A stretch of DNA of 64,000 nucleotides from assembly GCF_900168255.1 (NCBI RefSeq), contig NZ_LT799838.1:1674001-1738000 (forward strand), read 5' to 3'. This stretch comes from Psychrobacter sp. DAB_AL43B (GTDB taxonomy: Bacteria; Pseudomonadota; Gammaproteobacteria; Pseudomonadales; Moraxellaceae). The position numbers and the translations under genes are program-made. The notes under the pieces were generated by a model. That model saw only the letters and a program-made list of their open reading frames with translations. It ran no database searches and was not told the DNA's origin. Positions 9,290 through 18,784 of this stretch are shown piece by piece. The stretch's first letter is position 1; each line of letters begins with the position of its first letter.

Positions 9290-10777
9290 TTAATGCGCTG
9301 CTGGTTTGTCTACCGCCACAACAGGTACTTCTTTATGATCAACATCGAATAATTTACCTTCGCTAAAATAATCACCTTCGGTCAAATCTAAGATAACCGC
9401 AGGACGCACTGAACGGTCTTCTGTACCGGCGACAAATACTGACTGTTGGTCTGAGTTACCTACTTTTAGGTGGTTAAATAACAAGTTTAGTGCGATGGCC
9501 ATAATGGCAGCAGAGCTGATGCCTGAATGGAAAATAGTCGCGAACCAGTCTGGAAATTGATCGTAAAATGATGGCGCTGCAATTGGTAACATACCAAAAC
9601 CGATAGAGGTAGCAACAATAATTAGATTCATATTATTGTTATAGCTGACTTGTGCTAGTGTACGAATACCACTGGCTGCAACCGTACCAAACAATACGAT
9701 ACCTGCGCCGCCTAATACTGCGGTAGGAACCGTTGCAATAACACGACCCATAATCGGCATCAAGCCTAAAACGACCAAGATAATACCGGCATAAGCCACT
9801 ACAAAACGGCTTTTAACGCCGGTTACCGCAACCAAACCAACGTTCTGTGCAAAAGCACTTTGAGTAAAAGAGCCAAAGATTGGCGCAACCATACTGGCTA
9901 GCATATCCGCACGCAGACCATTACCTAAGCGTTTTGAGTCAACATCAGTCTCAATAATATCACCAACTGCCAAGATATCTGCTGACGTTTCTACTAAAAT
10001 AACCAATACTACGATAAACATAGAGATAATTGCCGCAAGCTCAAAGGTAGGCGCGCCAAAATGGAAAGGTGTCGGAAAGGCGAAAATAGAGCCGGTTGTA
10101 ATACCAGAGAAATCGACTAAGCCGAAAGCCCAAGCAGCAAAAGTGCCGATAACCATCGCTAGCAGAATAGATAAGCGACTGATAGCCGCATTACCAAGCT
10201 TGCTTAGTAATAACACCATCGCTAATGTGAAGCCGGCAAGACCAATATTGGTCATGCTGCCAAAGGTTGGTAAGTTGCTATTGCCACCCATAGCCCAGCG
10301 TGCAGCTACTGGCATCAAGGTCAAACCAATAGTCGTAATCACTGTGCCGGTTACCAGTGGCGGAAAGAACTTAATAATCTGGGAGAAAATAGGCGTAATC
10401 AAAAAGCCCAGAGCAGATGCTGCAATGACGGCACCGAATACAGAAGGTAGCCCGCCCCCCGACGTCACAATGGCTACCACGGTTGCAACACTCGCAAATG
10501 ATACACCCTGTACTAGCGGTAGCTGACAACCAAAGAAAGGCACACCAATGGTCTGCAATAATGTCGCTAGACCACCAATAAATAAAGAGGCAGCAATCAA
10601 TAAACCGATTTCAGCCGGTAATAGTCCAGCTGCTTGTCCAACGATCAGTGGTACAGCAATAATACCACCATACATCGTTAGTACGTGTTGAAAGCCGTAA
10701 GCAATATTGGCGCCAACGCCCAGATTTTCGTCTTCTGGGCGGGCAAATGCCGATTGAGAAGTAGATTTAATATCCAT
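9290..10777 (-). CDS. NCS2-family nucleobase:cation symporter (xanthine/uracil type)
   Basis: This 495-residue inner-membrane permease has the 14-segment layout of the nucleobase/ascorbate transporter family. Visible landmarks are YGFQHVLTMYGGIIAVPLIVG in the first segment, the substrate-proximal GCQLPLVQGVSFAS, the segment-8 motif VETSADILAVGDI, and QSAFAQNVGLVAVTGVKSR in segment 10. The glutamate before TSAD and the QN pair are the residues known to contact base in UraA and UapA. The pattern is nearer to xanthine/urate permeases (PbuX/XanP) than to UraA, but specificity is inferred only. A terminator follows, and a 500-base gap with palindromes precedes it. Confidence 0.87.
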   Translation of the reverse strand: MDIKSTSQSAFARPEDENLGVGANIAYGFQHVLTMYGGIIAVPLIVGQAAGLLPAEIGLLIAASLFIGGLATLLQTIGVPFFGCQLPLVQGVSFASVATVVAIVTSGGGLPSVFGAVIAASALGFLITPIFSQIIKFFPPLVTGTVITTIGLTLMPVAARWAMGGNSNLPTFGSMTNIGLAGFTLAMVLLLSKLGNAAISRLSILLAMVIGTFAAWAFGLVDFSGITTGSIFAFPTPFHFGAPTFELAAIISMFIVVLVILVETSADILAVGDIIETDVDSKRLGNGLRADMLASMVAPIFGSFTQSAFAQNVGLVAVTGVKSRFVVAYAGIILVVLGLMPIMGRVIATVPTAVLGGAGIVLFGTVAASGIRTLAQVSYNNNMNLIIVATSIGFGMLPIAAPSFYDQFPDWFATIFHSGISSAAIMAIALNLLFNHLKVGNSDQQSVFVAGTEDRSVRPAVILDLTEGDYFSEGKLFDVDHKEVPVVAVDKPAAH

Positions 10778-11277
10778 ATTAAATAGCCGTCCTTGGTGTT
10801 CTGTCGTTAATGTATTCTAGGCTTGTTCTTTGACAACTCCTAGAGTGAAACTCATTATTTTTATAAAAACCAGCGCTCTATCTACTACATGACTAGTCGT
10901 AATGACCGCAAAAATAGGCTTACTGGATTTTATGGTTTTTACTATGAAAAGGAGTTTAACCTCGTTTTCAATTAATCTGAATCAGTTTTACGCTATAACT
11001 GTATATAGAACTGTGTATTATCTGAATTTAACATTAGAATGAGCATGACTGTTTGGGATACATATCCAAATCAGATTTCTAATTTGTTTTTAGCATAACG
11101 TTTATTTGCGATAACTGCCAGTTATTATTGACCATATGGTCAGGATTTTTTTTCATTCAAAGAAAATCCTTTAATATCAAAGGCTTTAACAACAAAATAG
11201 TAGTACCGATAAAAATGCCATTATTATTAAAGGTTTTATTATTTTCATTTCATCATTGATTATACGGATATCAGACT
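10778..11277. other. Divergent intergenic region with palindromes
   Basis: This AT-rich 500-base gap lies between the leftward nucleobase permease and the rightward DUF2868 gene. It holds no convincing open frame. A perfect 14-bp palindrome is at 11129-11142 and an imperfect one (TTTGGGATA-CA-TATCCAAA) at 11052-11070. I could not recognise a purine or xanthine riboswitch fold by eye. Confidence 0.5.
11129..11142. promoter_or_regulatory. Perfect 14-bp palindrome, candidate operator
   Basis: TGACCATATGGTCA is a perfect palindrome with half-sites of the size bound by GntR- or TetR-type dimers. It lies about 140 bases upstream of the DUF2868 start and 350 bases from the permease start. No matching regulator gene lies beside it. 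Confidence 0.45.
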
Positions 11278-12702
11278 ATGCTATCGCCCCAAGACCAATT
11301 GACTGAGCTGGTACGCACGCTTGAGACAGAGCAACATGTCTTTGCCACTGATCCGCTACTCATCACTGAAAAACTGCAAGGTGAAGATGGCAAACCGCTG
11401 CAAAAACTGCATCGGAGGGCATCACGCATCGATAGCAATGGTGCGCTGGCACGAGTGCTGGGTAAAATTGATGGGCGCATCAAAGGTATCATGGTTGTGA
11501 TGAGCGTGGTGTGGTGTATCTCAGGATTTTTGGGACTGTTTACCTTGCTACAGACCAATGTGGTCAATTTCTTTTATGTGTTGGTTTGTTTACTGGGTTT
11601 TCATAGCATCATGCTCTTAGGTTGGTTAGTCATGACATTAATCAATCAAGGTCGTCAGTCGCCAAGCTGGTTTGCCAGTTTTGTTAGTCCCAGTTATCTC
11701 ATCCGTGGTAAGGATGATGTCACCAAGGCGGCAGTCGACTTGTACGAGCGTCAATTGCAACATAGCGGTATGCGCTGGTATTTAGGTCGGTTTAGCCATC
11801 AGTTATGGCTGGCGACGTTGACCGGCATGCTGCTGGCGATTATATTTTTATTAATCGTCCGTCAGTACAGCTTTAGTTGGGAGTCAACGCTACTTTCCGA
11901 TCAGGCGCTTATCACCTTGACTCAAGTGCTCGGATGGCTGCCAAGCATGGTTGGCTTCGATGTGCCAGACAGCACGGCTATTGTACAGAGCCGGTTGGTG
12001 ACCGATGCGATGCCACTATCTGTCGCCCGGCAATGGGCAGGATTATTGGTAGGTAGTTTGCTGATGTATGGCATTGTGCCACGCGCCATAGCATGGGCGT
12101 TTTGTGCATTGATGTTTCGTCGTAAAAAAATGCGCTTGGATATCAAACTGCCCTATTATCAAAAGATTTTGAATTTTTGGCAGCGTCACGTGGTCGATGT
12201 AGATGATTTTACTGCATCGCTAGCACCTATTGCCCCAAAAGCGACTGTCAGCGCTGGCAAGAAACTGGTCGCGTTACTTGAATACCCATCAGAGCAGGAT
12301 AACTGGTGGCAATCGGGACTTAGTACGGATATTAAAGACAATAGTGACGTTGAAAACTTCGGTATCGTCGATGATCGTGATGATATGGCACGGTTAAAAA
12401 CCTATTTAGATAGCCATTCGGTACAAGTCTTACTGGGGATTCATGGTAAAGCGTTGCCTGATCGTGGCACATTGCGTAAACTCGATCAAATTGCCAGTCA
12501 TGCAAAACACGGACTAATTGTACAACTGCTTAATGATACTAGCTTTACTGCCAACAATATTGCCACTGATAATGTTACCACCGATATTTTAGAGTCGAGC
12601 CAACCAACAGAGCAATTGTTAGAAAAACCAGACGTTCGTTATCAGCAATGGCAAACAGCGCTCTCCGCTCGAAAAATTGGCTTAGTTAAAGTTGACTCTT
12701 AG
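11278..12702 (+). CDS. DUF2868 membrane protein
   Basis: This 474-residue inner-membrane protein has four clear hydrophobic segments at about residues 65-90, 95-118, 178-200 and 255-280. A soluble N-terminus and a long cytoplasmic C-terminus flank them. It matches DUF2868 proteins, which in many gammaproteobacteria sit immediately before a DUF3482 GTPase, exactly as here. The C-terminal region (LLEYPSEQDNWWQSGL, then VLLGIHGKALPDRGTLRKL) looks like a compact alpha/beta domain that could contact the GTPase. The function is unknown; a membrane-GTPase pair involved in cell envelope or stress handling is only a guess. Confidence 0.8.
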   Translation: MLSPQDQLTELVRTLETEQHVFATDPLLITEKLQGEDGKPLQKLHRRASRIDSNGALARVLGKIDGRIKGIMVVMSVVWCISGFLGLFTLLQTNVVNFFYVLVCLLGFHSIMLLGWLVMTLINQGRQSPSWFASFVSPSYLIRGKDDVTKAAVDLYERQLQHSGMRWYLGRFSHQLWLATLTGMLLAIIFLLIVRQYSFSWESTLLSDQALITLTQVLGWLPSMVGFDVPDSTAIVQSRLVTDAMPLSVARQWAGLLVGSLLMYGIVPRAIAWAFCALMFRRKKMRLDIKLPYYQKILNFWQRHVVDVDDFTASLAPIAPKATVSAGKKLVALLEYPSEQDNWWQSGLSTDIKDNSDVENFGIVDDRDDMARLKTYLDSHSVQVLLGIHGKALPDRGTLRKLDQIASHAKHGLIVQLLNDTSFTANNIATDNVTTDILESSQPTEQLLEKPDVRYQQWQTALSARKIGLVKVDS

Positions 12703-12733
12703 AAAAATGCGCCTTATGATTCATCAGATAATA

Positions 12734-12758
12734 ACCGTAAACGGCTACGGTGTTTTTT
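12734..12758 (+). terminator. Possible terminator between the DUF2868 and DUF3482 genes
   Basis: ACCGTA-AACGGC-TACGGT is a perfect 6-bp stem followed by G and six T. It would attenuate read-through from the first gene of the pair into the GTPase gene. Confidence 0.5.
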
Positions 12759-12788
12759 GGCTATTAATAATTGATATAAGATTCTATT

Positions 12789-14483
12789 ATGAATAATGAC
12801 AATAATAATCAAGATAACAGCCAAGAAAGTAACCAAAAAGCTGATAAGCATGTCGGTCTCTTTGCCGATAAGGCTTATGAGGTAACACCCGACTCAAGAA
12901 AACAGCCAGCGCCTCAGCCATATCTAGCCGTTACTAGCGATGAAGAACTGTCCTTGAACAAACAAACGTTAGATAAACAAGCATTCACTGAACAAGTAAA
13001 ACCTGTCAATACAACATCTAAAAAGACAATCGCTAGTGGCGAAGCGCTTAAATTAGCCGTTGTTGGTCATACCAATACGGGGAAAACGTCTATACTGCGC
13101 ACCTTATTACGTGACGTATATTTTGGTGAAGTAAAGAACGAAGCAGCAACCACGCGGCATGTAGAGCGCGCCCAACTGACGGACAGTCAAACGGGTGAAC
13201 TGTTGGTGACATTGTATGACACCCCTGGTCTAGAAGACGCATCGGGATTAATGGACTGGCTTGAAGACAATACCGCCAGTCGCCGTGATGGCATTGAGCG
13301 CTTACAGCAGTTTTTGGCAGCAGATATCGCTCAAGGTGTCGATAGTAATACCTCAGATAATTATGACTCGCAAGATTATAACTATAGCCAAGAAGCCAAA
13401 GTTATCCGTCAGCTGCTGGCAAGTGATATGGCCATCTATGTCGTAGATGCACGTGAACCAGTATTAGGTAAATATAAAGATGAGCTGGCTATCTTGTCTT
13501 GGGCTGCGATACCTGTTATGCCGGTGTTTAACTTCACTGACAGTCAGGATGCCAATATTGATGATTGGCAGACTATGCTGGCAAGACGTAATTTGCACAT
13601 CTCTACGCGCTTTGACTCAGTAGCATTTGAATTTGAAGATGAAATGCGCCTGTGGAAAAATCTTGCGACCATGCTCACACATGCTGAGATGCTTGAACAA
13701 TTGATGCAGCGTCGTACTGAAGACTGGGCACAGCTGTACGATGAGGCCAATATTATCATCGCTGATTTTTTGCTAAATGTCGCCGCTTTTGTACGCGAGA
13801 TTAGTGAAGATGATGATCCAATGCCTGTATTACAGCAAATGCAAGAAGCAGTCAGACAGAGTGAGCGCGCTATGCAGCACAATTTGCTTAATTTATATAA
13901 ATTTTATGATAACGCAGTTGCAGCAACCCCGCTTGAACTGCAAGCGTACCAGCAAGATCCATTTGATCCTGAGCTCCTTAAAAGCTATGGTATTCGCACG
14001 ACTTCTGGCGCTGCAGCTGGCGCACTATTAGGATTGGGCATTGATGCCGCAGCACTAGGCACGACCTTAGGATTAGGTGCTGCCATAGGGGGTATCGCAG
14101 GCGGCCTGTTATCTAATACCAGTAGTATCGCCGATAGGATTACTGGAGTAAAACGTCTGTATATCGACCCTGCAACATTAACTTTATTGGCAACTCGGGC
14201 CATAGATTTATTGAATATGCTACGCCATCGTGGCCATGCTGCAACAGATGCCACGCAACTGATATATAATGGCGAGAAAAATAACAATAGATCGTTTGTT
14301 GATGGCAATGAAGATAATGTAGTGACGCCATGGGTTGCGCACAAGTTACCCAGTGAGCTTAAAAAAGCGCGTGGTAAACCGCAATGGTCATCGCTCAGTA
14401 GTGGTAAGTCAGAACAAGCTCAACTACTACGAGTGGATATGGCATGGTCGCTGGCAAGCAAGCTACCCTCACATAAATACTAG
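12789..14483 (+). CDS. DUF3482 GTPase
   Basis: This is a TrmE/Era-like GTPase of 564 residues. G1 is GHTNTGKTS at residues 93-101, G3 is DTPGLED from residue 144, and the G4 position reads NFTD instead of NKxD, as is usual for this family. Residues 1-80 form an acidic, polar leader. Around residues 405-440 there is a glycine- and alanine-rich hydrophobic hairpin (ALLGLGIDAAALGTTLGLGA) that could dip into the membrane. DUF3482 proteins accompany DUF2868 proteins, so a membrane-associated complex with the upstream gene product is the natural inference. The cellular role is not established. Confidence 0.85.
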   Translation: MNNDNNNQDNSQESNQKADKHVGLFADKAYEVTPDSRKQPAPQPYLAVTSDEELSLNKQTLDKQAFTEQVKPVNTTSKKTIASGEALKLAVVGHTNTGKTSILRTLLRDVYFGEVKNEAATTRHVERAQLTDSQTGELLVTLYDTPGLEDASGLMDWLEDNTASRRDGIERLQQFLAADIAQGVDSNTSDNYDSQDYNYSQEAKVIRQLLASDMAIYVVDAREPVLGKYKDELAILSWAAIPVMPVFNFTDSQDANIDDWQTMLARRNLHISTRFDSVAFEFEDEMRLWKNLATMLTHAEMLEQLMQRRTEDWAQLYDEANIIIADFLLNVAAFVREISEDDDPMPVLQQMQEAVRQSERAMQHNLLNLYKFYDNAVAATPLELQAYQQDPFDPELLKSYGIRTTSGAAAGALLGLGIDAAALGTTLGLGAAIGGIAGGLLSNTSSIADRITGVKRLYIDPATLTLLATRAIDLLNMLRHRGHAATDATQLIYNGEKNNNRSFVDGNEDNVVTPWVAHKLPSELKKARGKPQWSSLSSGKSEQAQLLRVDMAWSLASKLPSHKY

Positions 14484-14563
14484 CATTCTTAAATAAAAAT
14501 CGTAGTTAAAACCACTGAACATATTTAGCAGTAATCAAAACCAATAAAGACCAAGGAAAATTA

Positions 14564-15232
14564 ATGACATACTATTTTGGATTCGTACCTTCAGATAAAT
14601 TAAAAGCGTTAATTATTGAGGCAGAACAAGTCATTGCATCAGATGTGAAAACTGACTATTACCCTTATCGCGATGCACTGACTCACCAAACAGCACGCGA
14701 TCTTATCGATAACTTATTGGTTGGTCTGGTTGAGATTATTCCAAACCCTGAGCGTCAAGCATCCATGCGTAAAATTGTTGCGACGATTGAACGAGCGTCG
14801 GATACCCTACTCAATATTTTACTGGGTAAAGAAAATAATGAAGAAGTTTTGCCCAGTTTCCATTTTTTAAGAGACCGTGCAACCTTTATCGATAATGAAG
14901 GTTTAAAACGCGTGGGTTTCAAGCTATCAGAAAAAGATGCTGAAATCATTGATAAAGGTTTTGCTGCTGTCACCCCTGAACATATAGATATGAAGACGTT
15001 TAAAACAGCCCTTGAAACGATGAATGAAGAGACATTGACTCATTTTATCAGTCGTTATGCGGAAACACTAAAGCTTGGTATGATTAAACGTAAGTCTGTA
15101 CCAGTTGCCAAAGCGGCTATCGATAAAGGCATGAGTATGGCGCTTAATAAGCTGTTGCCTGACTTACCAGACAGCTCATTAAATCGTTTAGCGAATTATT
15201 ACCGCCCTTTTATCGTAAAAAAGCCAGAATAA
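14564..15232 (+). CDS. Hypothetical protein, 222 residues
   Basis: I do not recognise this family. The protein has no signal peptide or membrane segment. It looks mostly alpha-helical, with repeated hydrophobic heptads (DLIDNLLVGLVEIIPN and MRKIVATIERASDTLLNILL) and a basic C-terminus ending RPFIVKKPE. A good ribosome binding site (CAAGGAAA) precedes the ATG. It follows the GTPase gene by 80 bases on the same strand and may be co-transcribed, but nothing in the sequence ties it to that pair. Confidence 0.7.
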   Translation: MTYYFGFVPSDKLKALIIEAEQVIASDVKTDYYPYRDALTHQTARDLIDNLLVGLVEIIPNPERQASMRKIVATIERASDTLLNILLGKENNEEVLPSFHFLRDRATFIDNEGLKRVGFKLSEKDAEIIDKGFAAVTPEHIDMKTFKTALETMNEETLTHFISRYAETLKLGMIKRKSVPVAKAAIDKGMSMALNKLLPDLPDSSLNRLANYYRPFIVKKPE

Positions 15233-15274
15233 GACATAGTATTTGATTAAATTTGTCCTAAAAGTCATATGGCG

Positions 15275-15304
15275 TTGGGCAAATTCACTAAAATTTGCTA
15301 AAAT
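15275..15304 (+). promoter_or_regulatory. Probable sigma-70 promoter of the hpt gene
   Basis: A -35-like TTGGGC at 15275 and a -10-like TAAAAT at 15299 are 18 bases apart. They lie about 30 bases before the start of the phosphoribosyltransferase gene. Confidence 0.45.
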
Positions 15305-15334
15305 AAGCGGCACTTTTTACCAAAGGCACACCCG

Positions 15335-15898
15335 ATGACCCAAATCAGCAATCAAGAAATTGAAAAAACATTACGCAACTCAGAGTGCCTTATCAGTAGT
15401 ATGGAAGTTGCTGCTGCTTATGAGCGCTTAGCGGCCCAGCTCAACCTCCATTATGCTGGTCTAAACCCGATTGTTATGGTCGTTATGAACGGCGGACTTA
15501 TCCCAGCCGGTCAGCTACTGACTCATTTGACGTTCTATCATCGCATGCATTACATCCATGCATCGCGTTATCGTGATAACGAAGGCACTAATGAACTTGA
15601 TTGGAAATTCAAGCCTGACGTAAAGCTTGCTGGTGAGCATATACTGTTGATAGATGATATTTTTGATGAAGGCATCACTCTAAAAGCAATCGTCGAAGAA
15701 TTGAGTAAAGAAAACCCCTTGTCTATCGAGTCTTGTGTATTGCTCAATAAAGAACATGATCGTAAAGTTTCAGATTTTGACGTTGATTTTGTTGGTATTA
15801 ATGTTGCTGATCGTTATGTTTATGGCTGTGGCATGGATTTCCATGGTTATTTGCGTCATCTACCAGGCATCTATGCCATTAAAGAAGATAAAGTGTAA
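15335..15898 (+). CDS. hpt: Hypoxanthine-guanine phosphoribosyltransferase
   Basis: The enzyme salvages hypoxanthine and guanine to IMP and GMP using PRPP in the cytosol. The 187-residue protein has the type I phosphoribosyltransferase core. The PRPP loop is ILLIDDIFDEGITLKAI at about residues 104-120. An upstream region, VMNGGLIPAGQLLTHL, forms the pyrophosphate-binding loop, and a C-terminal hood contains VADRYVYGCGMDFHGYLR. The VNDRYVYG-like hood is characteristic of the Hpt/HGPRT group and not of Apt or Gpt. Its own promoter and a strong terminator make it a single-gene unit. Confidence 0.87.
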   Translation: MTQISNQEIEKTLRNSECLISSMEVAAAYERLAAQLNLHYAGLNPIVMVVMNGGLIPAGQLLTHLTFYHRMHYIHASRYRDNEGTNELDWKFKPDVKLAGEHILLIDDIFDEGITLKAIVEELSKENPLSIESCVLLNKEHDRKVSDFDVDFVGINVADRYVYGCGMDFHGYLRHLPGIYAIKEDKV

Positions 15899-15920
15899 AT
15901 CTAAAACTTTTGTCATTAAG

Positions 15921-15950
15921 AAAAGCATCCAAATTGGATGCTTTTTTATT
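15921..15950 (+). terminator. Strong terminator after hpt, probably bidirectional
   Basis: AAAAGCATCC-AAATT-GGATGCTTTT is a perfect 10-bp stem followed by more T. A T-rich tract on the other strand suggests it also stops the leftward MepB-family gene. Confidence 0.9.
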
Positions 15951-15987
15951 TTTTATAATTTACTTTTTTTGTTGAATATTCATCATA

Positions 15988-16506
15988 TTAGCCGTACAAC
16001 TCTAGTATTTTTTCGGTAGGCAATATGCTTGTATCGGTAACTGCAAAGAAGTAATTTAATTGCCAATTTTGGGTTCTTATAGCAGTGCTACTGGTTGGCT
16101 TATCCCAGCTAGGATAGACTCTTATACCCATCTTACCTTTAGTAGAATGAGATTTAAGAATATTATTTTTGAGTAAAATATCTTTTGGGAAAACAAATTG
16201 CCCAAGTGTATTATTATCTTTAAAGGTAGTTATAACTAGTAAATCTGATGATTGATCATATTGAGAAGACTGATTAATACATTCATCATCTTTTTCCCAG
16301 AAAGTAACAAACTGCCCCACTTTAGTAGGTGTTTGTTTGGCGACTCTAAATCGAACAGTTCTAACAGCTGATTTACTAGATAACTCAAATCTACCAGCTG
16401 CATATTCTGAATTTTGTTTTTCCTCTTCAATTGAATCTATCATCAATTGATTAGGCTTATAAATAATTTTATTAATGTGTTCTAGCACAGTATAAAAGTT
16501 ATGCAT
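15988..16506 (-). CDS. MepB-family protein
   Basis: This 172-residue protein matches the MepB family. It has the block AAGRFELSS, then VRFRVAKQTPTKVGQFVTFW, GQFVFPKDILLKNNILKS, and KGKMGIRVYPSWDKPTS followed by TQNWQL. The family is named after a gene in the Staphylococcus mepRAB multidrug operon, but its biochemical role is not known. The protein is soluble with no signal peptide. A ribosome binding site (AAGAGAG) lies before the ATG. It directly follows recD on the same strand with a gap of under 30 bases, and is likely to be on the same transcript. Confidence 0.85.
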   Translation of the reverse strand: MHNFYTVLEHINKIIYKPNQLMIDSIEEEKQNSEYAAGRFELSSKSAVRTVRFRVAKQTPTKVGQFVTFWEKDDECINQSSQYDQSSDLLVITTFKDNNTLGQFVFPKDILLKNNILKSHSTKGKMGIRVYPSWDKPTSSTAIRTQNWQLNYFFAVTDTSILPTEKILELYG

Positions 16507-16533
16507 TTTAGCTCTCTTCTTATCTTGCTTTTT

Positions 16534-18744
16534 TTAATACTCATCTATAAATCTTTCGAACTGTAAACTTAGCCCTGTTTGTCTTTCAGTTGGCGTTGAT
16601 AATGCGCGCGTAAAAGCTGACGTTGTACTAAAAATAGAAACTTGTTTTTTGGCGCGCGTCACAGCGGTATAAATAAGCTCCTGGCTTAGCAAGCGTCCAT
16701 TACTATCATCAAAGGCAATAGCCACATGATCAAACTCTGACCCTTGCGATTTATGGATGGTCATCGCATACGCAGTTGCAATCATCTCATCACTCAGCAT
16801 ATTAATATTAATGCCTTGTGTTTTGTTCTCAAAAAATACTTGCAAACGCCCTTTCTCAGTTTGTAGACAAATACCAATATCACCGTTAAACAACCCTAGC
16901 TCATAGTTATTCTGTAAAACCATGACAGGGCGTCCATGATACCAAGGCGATTTTGATAACGGCAATTTTAATTGGGTCTTATGCTGTTCACTCAGGTAAC
17001 TATTGATATGATGATCACCGCAACGCCCATGGTGACCAGCAGTTAACACTCTAAATTGATTGAGCATTACCATTAGTTTGGTAAAATCATTGATAGATTC
17101 TTTTGTTGGCATGGAACTCGCTAATTTAATTTTTGTTAATATTTTCTTATTTTGATTAAAGTATTGAAGGTAATTGTTTGAGATGTTTTCTAGAAATTTA
17201 TAATTACTTAGGCTATTTTTTTTCTTATTAATTGTTATGTCACCGTCCGTGTTTTCCTTTGCATTAGATGCCAGTTGATAAAAGTTTAGTGCGTCATCAT
17301 CTTGAAGAAGCTGCCAAACTTCTATCATGTTTTGTGTGCTGTTCGAGCTTATATGTGCCTGATTAATGAGTTTAGCAAGCATGCCTATCCCTGAGTCTTC
17401 TTTAAAACGTCGACTGGCCACCAAACTCTGATGCACGTCTTGTAGCACAGGTATACGACATAAATCCGCCAGCACTGCCCCTGCATCGACTGCTGCTAAC
17501 TGATTGGCGTCACCAAGTAGTATCAGCCGCGCATTGGCTTTTATGGCGCTTACCAGATGATTGGCAAGCTCTACCCCAAGCATAGAAGCCTCATCAACGA
17601 TGATAATATCTTCACTTAGTGGGTTTTTATCATTGTAGCGTGGACGACCGCCCTGCCCGATACTTAGCAAGCGATGAATGGTCTTTGCCTCTGGCAGCTG
17701 TATATAGACACCAGCTTGCTGTATGGCGTCCTGTAGCGACTCCTGCATCCGCTGGGCGGCCTTACCTGTTGGGGCGGCTAATGCTAGATTGACCTTTGAT
17801 TTATGCCCTTCAGACTGTTCTTGCTGCAGCGCCATAACCAACTGCGCAACGGTAAAGGTTTTGCCCGTCCCTGGTCCACCAGTAATGATGCTAAATGCCG
17901 ATCGATTTGCCATATGAATGGCATCTTGTTGCTCGATGTGTAATCGAGGATTGGGCACTATCGGTAATTCTATTAACGTCTGATTTTTAATACGAATCAC
18001 ATTCTTTGCGAGTGCGTGTTCAGCCTGCCATGTACGATGTAGCCATAAGGTGATTTTAGTTGCTTCGTTAGCTCTCTCTTCTTCATAACCAAGATTACTA
18101 TCTACTTGAAAAATAATCGGGCAGGCAATTTCACTTTCCACTTTTCCGATTCTAGTAAAAAGTGGTTGGTTATTTAGTATTTTATTGAATTTGCTTAGGC
18201 TATTTTCTATTGAAGTAGCGTTACTAGCTATATGTCTTAATGATTGATATAGATTTACACAAACTTGACGGCGTTGTTCTAATATTTTTTTATCATATAA
18301 AGGTAAGGTTGATTGGCGCATGGCGGCATGCCACATCTCATCGCTTTCTAATAGCTCAGCAATTGATAGATCTGTTATGCCATTATTTATAAGCGCTGTA
18401 AATAATGGCTGTAGTAAGGGTTGCAATAGATGCTGTTGCCAAATAAACAGCCCAGTATCATCATTGAGCCTATTGCCACTCATACTACGATTAGACGCGT
18501 CAAGGACCAATACAGTATGCCCCTCCTCTAAACGCTGCACCAGTACCTCAAATAGCGCCTCAAACAACCAAGCTTGCGTGTCATGAACCTCTTCACCTGT
18601 ATTAGCTACCAGCTGACTTTTTAGCTGTCCTCGGTATGCCACTTGCGTTTGTGCGCGTCGTTGTAATAAATACTGACTAATCGTCGTAGACCAGTTATTA
18701 GCAGCATCTGTGCTAGTAGCGTTTATACCTTTAACATCACTCAT
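16534..18744 (-). CDS. recD: Exodeoxyribonuclease V alpha subunit RecD
   Basis: RecD is the fast 5'-3' helicase of the RecBCD nuclease, which processes double-strand ends. Visible in the 736 residues are Walker A GGPGTGKT near residue 290, IIVDEASMLG (Walker B), LLGDANQL, and the C-terminal MTIHKSQGSEFDHV with YTAVTRAKKQV, all SF1B helicase motifs. Its length exceeds the 608 residues of E. coli RecD. Much of the surplus lies in an asparagine- and lysine-rich insert near residues 480-540 whose DNA (about 17090-17330) is visibly more AT-rich than its surroundings. Two copies of the 10-mer CTTAGGCTAT fall in this gene, one in that insert. It is last in the recC-recB-recD order. Confidence 0.93.
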   Translation of the reverse strand: MSDVKGINATSTDAANNWSTTISQYLLQRRAQTQVAYRGQLKSQLVANTGEEVHDTQAWLFEALFEVLVQRLEEGHTVLVLDASNRSMSGNRLNDDTGLFIWQQHLLQPLLQPLFTALINNGITDLSIAELLESDEMWHAAMRQSTLPLYDKKILEQRRQVCVNLYQSLRHIASNATSIENSLSKFNKILNNQPLFTRIGKVESEIACPIIFQVDSNLGYEEERANEATKITLWLHRTWQAEHALAKNVIRIKNQTLIELPIVPNPRLHIEQQDAIHMANRSAFSIITGGPGTGKTFTVAQLVMALQQEQSEGHKSKVNLALAAPTGKAAQRMQESLQDAIQQAGVYIQLPEAKTIHRLLSIGQGGRPRYNDKNPLSEDIIIVDEASMLGVELANHLVSAIKANARLILLGDANQLAAVDAGAVLADLCRIPVLQDVHQSLVASRRFKEDSGIGMLAKLINQAHISSNSTQNMIEVWQLLQDDDALNFYQLASNAKENTDGDITINKKKNSLSNYKFLENISNNYLQYFNQNKKILTKIKLASSMPTKESINDFTKLMVMLNQFRVLTAGHHGRCGDHHINSYLSEQHKTQLKLPLSKSPWYHGRPVMVLQNNYELGLFNGDIGICLQTEKGRLQVFFENKTQGININMLSDEMIATAYAMTIHKSQGSEFDHVAIAFDDSNGRLLSQELIYTAVTRAKKQVSIFSTTSAFTRALSTPTERQTGLSLQFERFIDEY

Positions 18745-18784
18745 CGTTTATCCATTTTTATCGTTATTTTAGTATTTTCATTTG

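Noticed and set aside
10778..11277. Purine or xanthine riboswitch upstream of the nucleobase permease
   Set aside because: No recognisable aptamer core could be traced by eye on the minus strand. A covariance-model scan would decide.
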